NCBI RefSeq assembly: GCF_003207895.1
Contig: NZ_NKUB01000003.1
Coordinates: 203,719-267,718, forward strand
Length of the DNA: 64,000 nucleotides
Reading direction: 5' to 3'
From: Komagataeibacter swingsii
GTDB taxonomy: Bacteria; Pseudomonadota; Alphaproteobacteria; Acetobacterales; Acetobacteraceae
The position numbers were made by a program, and so were the translations under genes. Under the pieces are notes generated by a model. The model did not search any database and was not told the DNA's origin. It was given only the letters and a program-made list of their open reading frames with translations. Below, piece by piece: positions 51,952 to 59,447 of the stretch. Each line of letters starts with the position of its first letter. Positions within the stretch are counted from its first letter, which is position 1.

Positions 51952-52162
51952 ACGCTTCGCCAGAAGTTTCCTGATGATCCACCCGATGGCGCAGGGGCAG
52001 GCTCTCGCGGTCCGGTGGGTCAGGCGCGGGCGGCCCGAGTGTCTCGACAATCCGCCGCCTGCGCCGCGCCAGCCGCCATGCCGCGACGCCGAACGCCAGC
52101 ACCTGCGAGAACGCGGCGCCGGTCAGGAACAGCCCCAGCCCGGCGAGCGCATGCGTGGTCAT
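51938..52162 (-). CDS. Small phage membrane protein (possible spanin-like)
   Basis: 74 residues: one N-terminal membrane helix (LAGLGLFLTGAAFSQVLAFG) followed by a very basic stretch (WRLARRRRRIVETLG) and a polar tail. Its start overlaps the stop of the upstream lipoprotein-like gene by four bases. It is the last gene of the phage late region and sits with holin- and endolysin-like genes, so a role in lysis or membrane attachment is plausible but unproven. Confidence 0.55.
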   Translation of the reverse strand: MTTHALAGLGLFLTGAAFSQVLAFGVAAWRLARRRRRIVETLGPPAPDPPDRESLPLRHRVDHQETSGEAFIHQ

Positions 52163-52731
52163 CCCTGCGACGCCGCAAAGATGGCGATCTGGCCTATGGC
52201 CGCGTTCCCGTTCAGCGACGCGACGGCGCGCAGGCGCGGGCCGGACATGTCCACCATCGCCCTGAGCAGGTCGATCAGCGTTTCCGCGGCCCCGGCCGCC
52301 GTCCTGGCCTCGGATACGACATTGCTGGCCAGGTTGGCCGCCGTGCCGATGATGACCGCGATGATCAGCGTGTCCACCTTCTCCACGTCGGCAAGGATGC
52401 TGTCGAACGCCGCCTTCACGCTGGCGCTGTCATAGCTGACGGACGCGCTGGACCCGGCGGCGGCCTGGAACGCGGCCAGCGCGGCTTTCAGTGAGGCGAT
52501 GACCGTATTCGCCAGCGCAAGGTTCGCCACCCCCATGGCGGACGCCACGAACGACACGTTGATGGCCGTGCTGGCGAAGGACAGGATGGCGGTGCCGTAA
52601 TCCACGACCTCGGCCACGTTCAGGGTAAGCGTGGTGGTGGTGCCGGACCGGCTGCCCGAACATGCCGCCAGCGCGGCGGCGGCCAGTGTGGTAGAGGCGC
52701 GCAGGAAGCTGCGGCGGGACAGGCTTTGCAT
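52159..52731 (-). CDS. Phage-encoded Tat/lipobox signal protein of unknown function
   Basis: 190 residues from the ATG at 52731 (TGGAGC upstream). The N-terminus combines a twin-arginine motif (SRRSFLRA) with a lipobox-like end (LAAAALAACSGS). The mature part is Ala/Val/Ser-rich and helical, with no recognised domain. An exported lipoprotein-like product inside a phage late operon is unusual; it could act in superinfection exclusion or host-surface change, or be a disguised structural protein. It lies between the holin-like gene and a small membrane protein, after a terminator. Confidence 0.6.
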   Translation of the reverse strand: MQSLSRRSFLRASTTLAAAALAACSGSRSGTTTTLTLNVAEVVDYGTAILSFASTAINVSFVASAMGVANLALANTVIASLKAALAAFQAAAGSSASVSYDSASVKAAFDSILADVEKVDTLIIAVIIGTAANLASNVVSEARTAAGAAETLIDLLRAMVDMSGPRLRAVASLNGNAAIGQIAIFAASQG

Positions 52732-52744
52732 GGCATGCTCCAGT

Positions 52745-52767
52745 AAAAAAAACCGCCTCGTGGGCGG
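52745..52767 (-). terminator. Intrinsic terminator in the phage late operon
   Basis: On the minus strand CCGCC-CACGA-GGCGG is followed by eight T. It lies a few bases before the ribosome site of the lipoprotein-like gene. Two sister structures are found at 54249-54272 and 58150-58175. Confidence 0.75.
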
Positions 52768-52857
52768 CAGACATATTTTTGCCTTGAAGTTACCTACAAT
52801 CATGAAGGCAGCCCCGGATTGCATCGGCCATCCACCTAGCGCCGGGGCTGTCTTCCC

Positions 52858-53253
52858 TTATCTTGCCGGTGTCTCGGCCCTGCCCTTGCTGTTCAGGACC
52901 GGGATTCCGGCTGCGGCCACGGCCTGCTTGGCCGCCGGCTTGTCGGCCAGCGGCACGCGCACGCCCGACTGGCCGGGCTTGAAGTGGTTTTCCGCCCAGC
53001 CGATGTTCAGCCCGATGGTGGTGATGACCTGATAGGCCACGGCCCACCCGCTGCCCGCGTGCGGCGGCGTTACCAGCGCCGAGGCGATGGAGCAGGACAG
53101 GACAAGAACGGCGGCATAGAAAGTGTATTGTTCCGGCACTTCATTAAGGAGGAACAGGACGGCGGCGCCAAGGCCGCCCATCCTGGCGTAATTGCTGCGT
53201 ATGGCCTGGTTCGCGGCCAGCAGCAGCGTGCCCGATGCGTGTCTGGTAATCAT
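52858..53253 (-). CDS. Putative phage holin-like membrane protein
   Basis: 131 residues. Two to three hydrophobic segments (MGGLGAAVLFLLNEV, YTFYAAVLVLSCSIASALV, WAVAYQVITTIGLNIGWA) are followed by a basic C-terminal tail ending KGRAETPAR. This size and layout, 123 bases after the muralytic-enzyme gene, suits a holin. No sequence family was recognised. Confidence 0.55.
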   Translation of the reverse strand: MITRHASGTLLLAANQAIRSNYARMGGLGAAVLFLLNEVPEQYTFYAAVLVLSCSIASALVTPPHAGSGWAVAYQVITTIGLNIGWAENHFKPGQSGVRVPLADKPAAKQAVAAAGIPVLNSKGRAETPAR

Positions 53254-53376
53254 GTGGCGCCTTTGGTGGCCTGCCGGAACAGGGCGACATGCGCTGCCCT
53301 GCCCCGATGGTTGGAAATGGGGACCCGCTGCCGCGTCCGGCCCCGCCCTGCGGCGCGGCGCGCCATGGCGCGGATG

Positions 53377-53811
53377 TCAGCCGCGCGCGGTGCCGGCCGG
53401 CCCGGGCGTGGCACGGAGCGCATGGTCTATCTGCGCCGCGCTGACATGCCCCGGCCCGTTTTCCATGGTCGTAATGCCTTCGACCAGCGCCCGCATGGTG
53501 GCGGCGTCGCGCAGGTCCAGCACGGTGTCGGGCCGCGCGCCCATCCGGCGGCACAGGACCGCGATATAGGCGCCGGTCGCGTTCTCGATGGGCGGGGCAT
53601 AGATGTCGATGATCGCGGCGATCGTGTCCATCCCGTGCGCGGCGTAGCGCAGCAGTTGGTCGCGCAGCGCGCGGATGCCATCATCCATGGTCGGGAAAGC
53701 AGCAAAGCGTGGGTCGGGCACGCCCGTTTCCAGACGCGCGCCGGGCTGGTCCGCAAAATCAAGGTTGCCGGGATTGTTGTTGCGGATGCCGCGTGGAAGC
53801 CGTCCGGTCAT
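53377..53811 (-). CDS. Phage muralytic enzyme / virion-associated lysozyme-like protein
   Basis: 144 residues from the ATG at 53811, overlapping the previous stop by four bases. GIRNNNPGNLDF near the start is the signature of the P5-type phage structural lytic transglycosylase/muramidase group. FAAFPTMDDGIRALRDQLLR, IDIYAPPIENATGAYIAVLC and RPDTVLDLRDAATMRALVEG complete it. It probably cuts peptidoglycan during infection or lysis. It sits beside the holin-like gene. Confidence 0.8.
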   Translation of the reverse strand: MTGRLPRGIRNNNPGNLDFADQPGARLETGVPDPRFAAFPTMDDGIRALRDQLLRYAAHGMDTIAAIIDIYAPPIENATGAYIAVLCRRMGARPDTVLDLRDAATMRALVEGITTMENGPGHVSAAQIDHALRATPGPAGTARG

Positions 53812-54236
53812 GGCCCATACCCGAATGCGCGCCTGCACAGCGACCACGCCGCATCGCCCACCTGTGCCCAGCCCAGCAGGCCGGTGGCCAGCACGATGAA
53901 GGTCATGGTCATCCATGATGTCAGCTTCAGGCCGCCCTCGATCCGGGCCAGCCTGCCCGATATCTCGTTGTCGCGTTCGGTGGCCGTGTCGGTCATGTCG
54001 TCCACGCGTTCCATGATTTCGCGGCGGGTCCGGGCGGCGTTGTCGGACACGGTGCGGGTCAGGTCGCGCCTGAGGTCGGAAAACTGCCGCGACAGCGTGT
54101 TCAGCCCGTCGCGCAGGTTGTCGTGGCCGCCCTCGACCTTCGCCAGCCGCTCGCGCAACTGCGCCAGGTCCTCGACCGTGGCGCAGCGGGCGGATGGCTG
54201 CGATGTGGAAGGCAGCGTCGTGGTGGGTTCTCTCAT
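53808..54236 (-). CDS. Phage coiled-coil protein with C-terminal membrane helix
   Basis: 142 residues from the ATG at 54236 (GAGAAG upstream). LAQLRERLAKVEGGHDNLRD and TRREIMERVDDMTDTATERD form long heptad-like helices. One membrane helix (LTSWMTMTFIVLATGLLGWA) lies near the end. The design resembles small accessory proteins of phage lysis cassettes. Function unknown. Confidence 0.6.
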   Translation of the reverse strand: MREPTTTLPSTSQPSARCATVEDLAQLRERLAKVEGGHDNLRDGLNTLSRQFSDLRRDLTRTVSDNAARTRREIMERVDDMTDTATERDNEISGRLARIEGGLKLTSWMTMTFIVLATGLLGWAQVGDAAWSLCRRAFGYGP

Positions 54237-54248
54237 GCATCTTCTCAT

Positions 54249-54272
54249 AAAAAAAAACCGCCTCAAGGGCGG
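54249..54272 (-). terminator. Intrinsic terminator in the phage late operon
   Basis: Minus strand: CCGCC-CTTGA-GGCGG followed by a run of about nine T, directly upstream of the ribosome site for the coiled-coil gene and 28 bases after the stop of the Ig-like gene. Confidence 0.75.
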
Positions 54273-54299
54273 TCGGGCAGGCGCGGATTGTGGGGATGG

Positions 54300-54776
54300 T
54301 CAGGCCGTGGCGGCGGCCACCGTCACGCTCAGGCTGGCCGGGTTCGTCAGTCCGCCATTGTTCGTGGCGCTGATGGTCACGGTCCCTGCTGCCTTTGGCG
54401 TGTAGGTCACGCTCTGGGCCGTGTCCTTGCCCGCGCCGAACGTCGCCGTGCCAGCCGAGAATGTCCCGCCCGCGCCGCCATCGGAAAGCGTGACCGTTAC
54501 ATCCGCGCCGGGGCCGTTGTTATTGGGCGTCAGGGTCAGCGTAATGGCGGTCCCGGATGTAGCTGTGGCCGGACCCGATAGTGTGTAGGCACTGGAAGCG
54601 GCAAGGGCCGCGTAAGTGCTGCCCGGCGTGTAGGCGCTCGCTGCATCCGCCACGAAGGCATAGCCCGTGCCAGCGGGGAAGGAAGGCGCGCCCAGCCATG
54701 TGAACGCCTGCACGACGTAACCATCGGTCGCGCGGTACTGGACATAACGGGTCAGGGTATCGGTAGTGGCTGTCAT
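54300..54776 (-). CDS. Phage Ig-like domain protein
   Basis: 158 residues. An N-terminal part (YVQYRATDGYVVQAFTWLGA) is followed by an immunoglobulin-like beta domain of ~90 residues rich in Thr, Ala and Gly (TLSGPATATSGTAITLTLTP, VTYTPKAAGTVTISATNNGG). Such domains decorate tail fibres and capsids and help bind cell surfaces. It lies 14 bases after the fibre gene and is probably a fibre-associated or adhesion protein. Confidence 0.65.
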   Translation of the reverse strand: MTATTDTLTRYVQYRATDGYVVQAFTWLGAPSFPAGTGYAFVADAASAYTPGSTYAALAASSAYTLSGPATATSGTAITLTLTPNNNGPGADVTVTLSDGGAGGTFSAGTATFGAGKDTAQSVTYTPKAAGTVTISATNNGGLTNPASLSVTVAAATA

Positions 54777-54790
54777 TGTTTCCTCGCGTG

Positions 54791-56392
54791 TCAGCTGGCA
54801 ACAAAAATGGCGGTTCCGCCTACGAGAACTTCCGGGGTGGACGCCGAGAATGTGACGGACAGGGTAATGGCGGCGGTAACACCTGCGGTCACGCTGTACA
54901 GGGCGCTACCCGCAAGCAGATTCGCTCCCGCATTGTTGCCCGCGCCACCCAGATAGGTCGCGCCGGTCGCGCTTAACCCCCAGTTGGTCATTTTGGCCGA
55001 GCCGGCTGTGCCTGCGTTGTAGTCAATCTTGAGCGTGCCTGACTTTGTGGGGGTGAAAGTCAAGGTTGCCGACCCGGAAGCCACGTCAGTGCCAGTCGCA
55101 CTAAACGGCATCAGCGAAACGTCGCCATTTTCTGCAAGCTCGTATATGGTGGTGGCCGTAAACACCTGCGGCCTCCCGGTATTACCGGAAACCGTCAGGC
55201 CATTGACCTGCACATCCGATCCAGACAACGCCCAAATGCCGGACACGTAATTCGGCAACTGGCTCTGAACAGCGGAAACGGCAGCCACACGATCGGATGT
55301 TTCGGTTGTTACGTCCGAATACAGGCCCAATGTGTAATCCGCGGCGACCGTAAACACCTGGGGTCTCCCGGTATTACCGGAAACCGTCAGCCCATTGACC
55401 TGCTGGTCCGCCCCCGACATGTACCAAATGCCGGACACGTAATCCGGCAACTGGCTCTGAACAGCGGAAACAGCAGCCACGCGATCGGATGTTTCGGTTG
55501 TTACGTCCGCGTAGGTGGCGATAAGCTGCCAGTTGATGGCGGCCCCCGTTTCCCCATAGCCGACCATAGGGCGTCCGGTTATGGACCAGTACTGGGCATA
55601 GATGGGGACATCCCCGTTCGCGGAAACGGCTCCATACTGACCAGAGACCAGCGGCCCCATGTCCGTGGTGCCTGCCCGGTAACGCAGGATGCCAGAGATG
55701 TCGGATGCGTTGCCGATACAGACCTTGTCGTCTGTCTGATCCGTGCCGCCCCCCTGCTGGACCGGGGTGAAGCCAAGGGTATCCTGCTTGCCCGCCTGCA
55801 ATTGCGGAATGGTGTCATAAAATGGCGCGCCATTCGCCTGCGTGATCATGTCCGCCGTAATGGCCGTGGCCCCGGACGGGACCGTTATGGTCCACAGGGG
55901 GAGCGATCCATCAGGAATGCTCGCGCCAATGCCCAGACGCGCCAGGTCCTGCCGCACGGTCGGGGCGGACTGCCCGCTGTTGCCGGCCCCGGCATAGGTC
56001 ACGGACGGATCGGCGGCGTTATAGAATGGCAGCACGGTATAATCCGCATCCTGCGTGATGCCCGCGACATAAACCGTATAGGCCGCACCCGTGCCGGGCA
56101 CCGTCAGGCTGACCGGGTCGCGGCTGGTGAACTGCTTGACAGACGCACTGGCAACGGCGCCAAGCGTACCATAGGGCACGGCGTCAATCACGCCGGGCGC
56201 TACTAGCGAACCGGGCGCGACCGTCAGCGCAAGGCCGTCGCCGGGCGTGCAGGCAAAGCCGCTGGCCGCGATCGTGGCCCAGCCATAGGCCATGGCCGCA
56301 AGCTGGCCCAGCCCGACATAGGCGTTGCGCTGCGCGTTCAACTGGTCGCTGTCCAGCGGTATCTGCGCGGGGTAGACGATCTGTCTGTCCAT
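54791..56392 (-). CDS. Phage tail fibre-like protein with an internal duplication
   Basis: 533 residues from the ATG at 56392, overlapping the stop of the I-like gene. The N-terminus (MDRQIVYPAQIPLDSDQLNA) suits baseplate attachment. The central part holds two 64-residue units, each with DVTTETSDRVAAVSAVQSQL, YVSGIW and QVNGLTVSGNTGRPQVFT; the second lies 192 bp from the first. The C-terminus is a Gly/Ala/Thr-rich beta domain similar in style to the Ig-like neighbour. GC content is lower than in the other tail genes, as is common in receptor-binding proteins. Host receptor unknown. Confidence 0.75.
   Translation of the reverse strand: MDRQIVYPAQIPLDSDQLNAQRNAYVGLGQLAAMAYGWATIAASGFACTPGDGLALTVAPGSLVAPGVIDAVPYGTLGAVASASVKQFTSRDPVSLTVPGTGAAYTVYVAGITQDADYTVLPFYNAADPSVTYAGAGNSGQSAPTVRQDLARLGIGASIPDGSLPLWTITVPSGATAITADMITQANGAPFYDTIPQLQAGKQDTLGFTPVQQGGGTDQTDDKVCIGNASDISGILRYRAGTTDMGPLVSGQYGAVSANGDVPIYAQYWSITGRPMVGYGETGAAINWQLIATYADVTTETSDRVAAVSAVQSQLPDYVSGIWYMSGADQQVNGLTVSGNTGRPQVFTVAADYTLGLYSDVTTETSDRVAAVSAVQSQLPNYVSGIWALSGSDVQVNGLTVSGNTGRPQVFTATTIYELAENGDVSLMPFSATGTDVASGSATLTFTPTKSGTLKIDYNAGTAGSAKMTNWGLSATGATYLGGAGNNAGANLLAGSALYSVTAGVTAAITLSVTFSASTPEVLVGGTAIFVAS
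55150..55530. repeat. 192-bp tandem duplication inside the fibre gene
   Basis: The two units can be followed from GTAAACACCTGCGGCCTCCC near 55158 and GTAAACACCTGGGGTCTCCC near 55350, and again at the ACGATCGGATGTTTCGGTTG-type ends. They differ at scattered bases and at the residues after YVSGIW, so they have begun to diverge. Confidence 0.8.
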
Positions 56393-57036
56393 TATCCAAG
56401 GGTCTCCACATCCTGGACCCATGCGATGCTGCCTGCGGGCATCACATTCGCAATGCGGTCCAGTGTCTGTGTTGCGGGCGGGTTCGTGTCGCCGGTCGGC
56501 AACTGGGCGAATAGCTGGAAGGGTGCTGCGCGCGACCCGTAGCGCAGGGCGGCCACGCCATAGCCGTAGCCGCCGCCAATGGCGGGGCTGGCCATGCTGG
56601 CGATGCCCTTGCAGTCGGTTGCGTTGCGCGGCTCGATCACGCGGCCCGGCGCGCCCACCTCATCGGCAATGGTGTTGACCACGTCGGGCCGGGTGCCGAG
56701 CGAGGGGAACAGCGCTTCCCTGATCCGGGCACGCAAGGCGTCGTCACTTTCGCCGGGGTTGCGCGTCAGCAGCGTGCCGAAGAAGTCGGCGGCGAACATG
56801 TCCAGGAACGCGCCGGTCATGGTGGCCAGACGGGTCTGGGTATCAGTGCCCGCCAGCATGGCCCATATCCATGCAAACATGCCGCCGTAACCCTGCAGCA
56901 GCGCGTTCAGCACCGGGGCCTGTTCGGCCTCCCCCGTTGCGGGGGCTGCCGGGAACCATCCCGTCGGCAGCAGCCTGCGGATGCGCAGGGCAAGGCCGTT
57001 TTGCGATATGTCAGCCAAAGGACACCGTCCCCGCAC
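56392..57036 (-). CDS. Phage tail/baseplate protein I-like (gp48/YmfQ type)
   Basis: 214 residues. RIRRLLPTGWFPAAPATGEA, then a helical region and PAGSIAWVQDVETLG at the end; the length and position after J suit the I (DUF2313-type) protein that links baseplate and fibre. The start is unclear: a GTG at 57036, or a TTG at 57018 overlapping the J stop, which matches the conserved beginning better (ADISQNGLALRIRRL). Confidence 0.7.
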   Translation of the reverse strand: MRGRCPLADISQNGLALRIRRLLPTGWFPAAPATGEAEQAPVLNALLQGYGGMFAWIWAMLAGTDTQTRLATMTGAFLDMFAADFFGTLLTRNPGESDDALRARIREALFPSLGTRPDVVNTIADEVGAPGRVIEPRNATDCKGIASMASPAIGGGYGYGVAALRYGSRAAPFQLFAQLPTGDTNPPATQTLDRIANVMPAGSIAWVQDVETLG

Positions 57037-58135
57037 GGTAGGCCGTGCCGGTTATTGCGGGCAGGTCCACCGTGCCACCGGCCAGTGTCACGCCGGTTAC
57101 GTTAGTCACCGACGTGCTGGACGCATACGCGATCTGGATCAGGCGCGAATAGCTGGCGGCATTCCCGATGGCGAGACCGTTCAGATAGGTCGCGATATTG
57201 GTGCTGATCGTGGCCTCGACCGTGGCGAGGTCGCCGGTGCCGTTCACGCTGACCGTCATGGCGACGGCAGGCCGCACCACATTGGGCCGCACCACCATGA
57301 TGGACACGGCCGCCGGGCGCACGGCATCGACGGCCGCATAGACCGCATCAATCACGCTGTCGGACACATCGCCCGACCCGTCATCGACAAACACCACCAC
57401 GTTGCCGGGAAGGGTTGCGCCGGACGTGTCCACGTTCTCCACCACCTGGTAGATCAGGTCGGCGGACACATCCGTCACCGCGTTCTCGATCGCGCCGATC
57501 GTGGCCTTGGAGCGGCTGTTGATATAGGCCACGAACCGCGTGCGCAGGGCGGCATCCGTTTCCCCGTCGCTGCCATTGGTCAGGGCGGCGGTGTTGGTGA
57601 CCGTATCAATGCCCGCCACCGCCGTGCCCAGCAGGCAGATCGCGCCCGCCGTGACATTGCCGGTCGCGCCCGTGGTCTCGCACTGGACCGGCACGGTGAT
57701 GAACGCCGTGCCCGCGGGGCGCACATAGGCGCTGTCGGCCGCCGACCATGCCGGGTTGGTGCTGTCCGCCACCACATCATAGACCAGGTTCGATGCGGTC
57801 TTGACCGTCGCACCCACCGCGATGGTGGCCGACTGGCTGGATGGCGTGAATGATGTGAAGGTAACCGTGCCGGTCGCAGCCGTCCCCGCCTCGCGCGACA
57901 GGCCGAAATCCTGCACGAAACTGTCAACATCCGACCCGATGGAGGTCGCAAGCCGCGTGCGCGAGAGGATCTGTAGCGCAATGAACTGGAACCAAAGCCC
58001 CAGCCCCGCCACAGCTTCAAGCATGGCGCGGCCGGGCGAGCCGATATTCAGGTCCAGCAGCGCCGGGCACGCGCCCTGCGCGCTGGCGACCATGTTGGCC
58101 AGCGTGGTCCTGAAGGATTGGAAGGTGATGGCCAA
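57011..58135 (-). CDS. Baseplate protein J-like
   Basis: 374 residues. The N-terminal AITFQSFRTTLANMVASAQG and LDLNIGSPGRAMLEAVAGLG, the wedge segment FVQDFGLSREAGTAATGTVT, and DGETDAALRTRFVAYINSRS and TIGAIENAVTDVSADLIYQV are typical of gpJ (P2) and gp47 (Mu). J proteins form the wedge ring that opens when the tail contracts. It is preceded by a terminator-like hairpin and overlapped downstream by the I-like gene. Confidence 0.92.
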   Translation of the reverse strand: MAITFQSFRTTLANMVASAQGACPALLDLNIGSPGRAMLEAVAGLGLWFQFIALQILSRTRLATSIGSDVDSFVQDFGLSREAGTAATGTVTFTSFTPSSQSATIAVGATVKTASNLVYDVVADSTNPAWSAADSAYVRPAGTAFITVPVQCETTGATGNVTAGAICLLGTAVAGIDTVTNTAALTNGSDGETDAALRTRFVAYINSRSKATIGAIENAVTDVSADLIYQVVENVDTSGATLPGNVVVFVDDGSGDVSDSVIDAVYAAVDAVRPAAVSIMVVRPNVVRPAVAMTVSVNGTGDLATVEATISTNIATYLNGLAIGNAASYSRLIQIAYASSTSVTNVTGVTLAGGTVDLPAITGTAYRAGTVSFG

Positions 58136-58149
58136 GCGGGCCTCCCGTT

Positions 58150-58175
58150 AAAAAAGGCGGCTCCGGGGAACCGCC
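58150..58175 (-). terminator. Intrinsic terminator between W-like and J-like genes
   Basis: Minus strand GGCGGTTCC-CC-GGAGCCGCC followed by six T, only 15 bases before the J start codon. It is the third structure of the same kind in this operon, placed just before a ribosome site. Confidence 0.7.
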
Positions 58176-58177
58176 TG

Positions 58178-58540
58178 TCAGGTGCTCAATGTCAGTTCCT
58201 GCACCGTGCCGGTGGTGGCGTCGGTGTAGGCTATGGCCAGCAGGTAGGCCCCGGTTTCCGGGCTGGTTATGGTCACGGTGACGGGCCGGGTCTGGTCCAC
58301 GCCGGCCTCGGCCTGCATCTGCTGCAGCACAAGGGCGCGGATGCCCGCTTCATCCATGACCGTGCCGACCCGCGCAGGCAGCCCCGCGCCGTAATCAGGC
58401 TGCCAGATATACGCGCCCGCATTGGTGCACAGACGGCGCAATAGCGCCTGCCGGGTCTGCGCCGCCCCCGTGACAACGGCCACGCCGCCCGTGCCCGACA
58501 GGTCAAGGTCGCCGCCCATGGTGTGGGACAGCGCGCTCAT
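58178..58540 (-). CDS. Baseplate protein W-like (gp46 type)
   Basis: 120 residues from the ATG at 58540, overlapping the previous stop (ATGA). DLDLSGTGGVAVVTGAAQTR, LLRRLCTNAGAYIWQPDYGA and VTITSPETGAYLLAIAYTDA match the gp25/gpW-like lysozyme-derived wedge fold of contractile tails. The order V - small ORF - W - J agrees with P2 and Mu late regions. Confidence 0.82.
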   Translation of the reverse strand: MSALSHTMGGDLDLSGTGGVAVVTGAAQTRQALLRRLCTNAGAYIWQPDYGAGLPARVGTVMDEAGIRALVLQQMQAEAGVDQTRPVTVTITSPETGAYLLAIAYTDATTGTVQELTLST

Positions 58541-58773
58541 GACAGTTTCAGCAGGAGCGACAGCTTGTGCCGTTCCAGCATGCCCACGGTTTCGGTTACA
58601 CTCATCTCGCCCGCGCTGTAATTGCTGAACGCCCTGTCGGGGTGGATGGCCAGCGCCACCAGGCTGATGATGCCGCCCGCCTCCACTTCCGCCCGAATGC
58701 CATCCAGCATGTCCAGCATACGCTGCCTGTCCGGGGCCTGTGCCGGGCGCAGGGTGGTGACTGTTGCACTCAT
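58537..58773 (-). CDS. Small phage protein of unknown function
   Basis: 78 residues, mostly helical (RQRMLDMLDGIRAEVEAGGI, TETVGMLERHKLSLLLKLS). It is overlapped on both sides by four-base junctions with V-like and W-like genes, so it is certainly part of the translated operon. No family recognised. Confidence 0.65.
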   Translation of the reverse strand: MSATVTTLRPAQAPDRQRMLDMLDGIRAEVEAGGIISLVALAIHPDRAFSNYSAGEMSVTETVGMLERHKLSLLLKLS

Positions 58774-59447
58774 TGTGGCGCTCCTGTTGTGCCCGGCGCA
58801 TCCGTGACCGGGTGGGTGTGGCCGTGGCCGGACGTGCCGTTGGCGATCACGTCCGCCTGCCCCGTCACGGTGCCCTGCGCGGTCATGTCCTTATCCGTGG
58901 TGATGGGGCCGCCGGTCACATGCAGGCCGGTTGCGTCCAGCACCATGCCCACGCTGCCGACTTTCCACGCCTTGCCGGTGGCGGTCAGTGTTTCTGTGGC
59001 CTGCCCTGCCCCGCTATGGATCGTGTCCTTGGTGATGTGCCACCACGGCGCGTTATCGGTCGCCTGCCCTGTCGCCGTGCCACCATTCGCAGGTGGCGCG
59101 CCGCATCCGGCCACGATCAGCATCTCGCCCGGCTGGGCCGGCTTGCCCGTGGCGGGGGACGCGGGCGGCATCACCACCGCGTCATACACCGGCACGGCGG
59201 CCACGCCGTGTTCTGCGTCCGCCTCCACATGCACGACCAGCACATGCGTGCCGATATCGGGCGGGCAGGCGATGCGCAGGCTGCCGACCTGCATGGCGGC
59301 GCAAGGCAGCCATCCACTTTCGATGTTGCTCGGCTGGGTCATGACCTTGACGGCGTGGTTGACCGGGTCCACCGCGCTGACCAGCCCGAAGCGGGGCTGC
59401 GCCAGCGTGCCGGCCATGCTGGCTGCGACCATGCGTGTATCAGCCAT
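58770..59447 (-). CDS. Baseplate spike/assembly protein V-like (gp45 type)
   Basis: 225 residues from the ATG at 59447 (MADTRMVAASMAGTLAQPRF). An OB-fold start (LVSAVDPVNHAVKVMTQPSN, SGWLPCAAMQVG) is followed by a repetitive beta region and an end with NGTSGHGHTHPVTDAPGTTG, the histidine-rich tip typical of metal-binding gpV spikes. It should form the membrane-piercing tip of the contractile tail. Confidence 0.88.
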   Translation of the reverse strand: MADTRMVAASMAGTLAQPRFGLVSAVDPVNHAVKVMTQPSNIESGWLPCAAMQVGSLRIACPPDIGTHVLVVHVEADAEHGVAAVPVYDAVVMPPASPATGKPAQPGEMLIVAGCGAPPANGGTATGQATDNAPWWHITKDTIHSGAGQATETLTATGKAWKVGSVGMVLDATGLHVTGGPITTDKDMTAQGTVTGQADVIANGTSGHGHTHPVTDAPGTTGAPQ

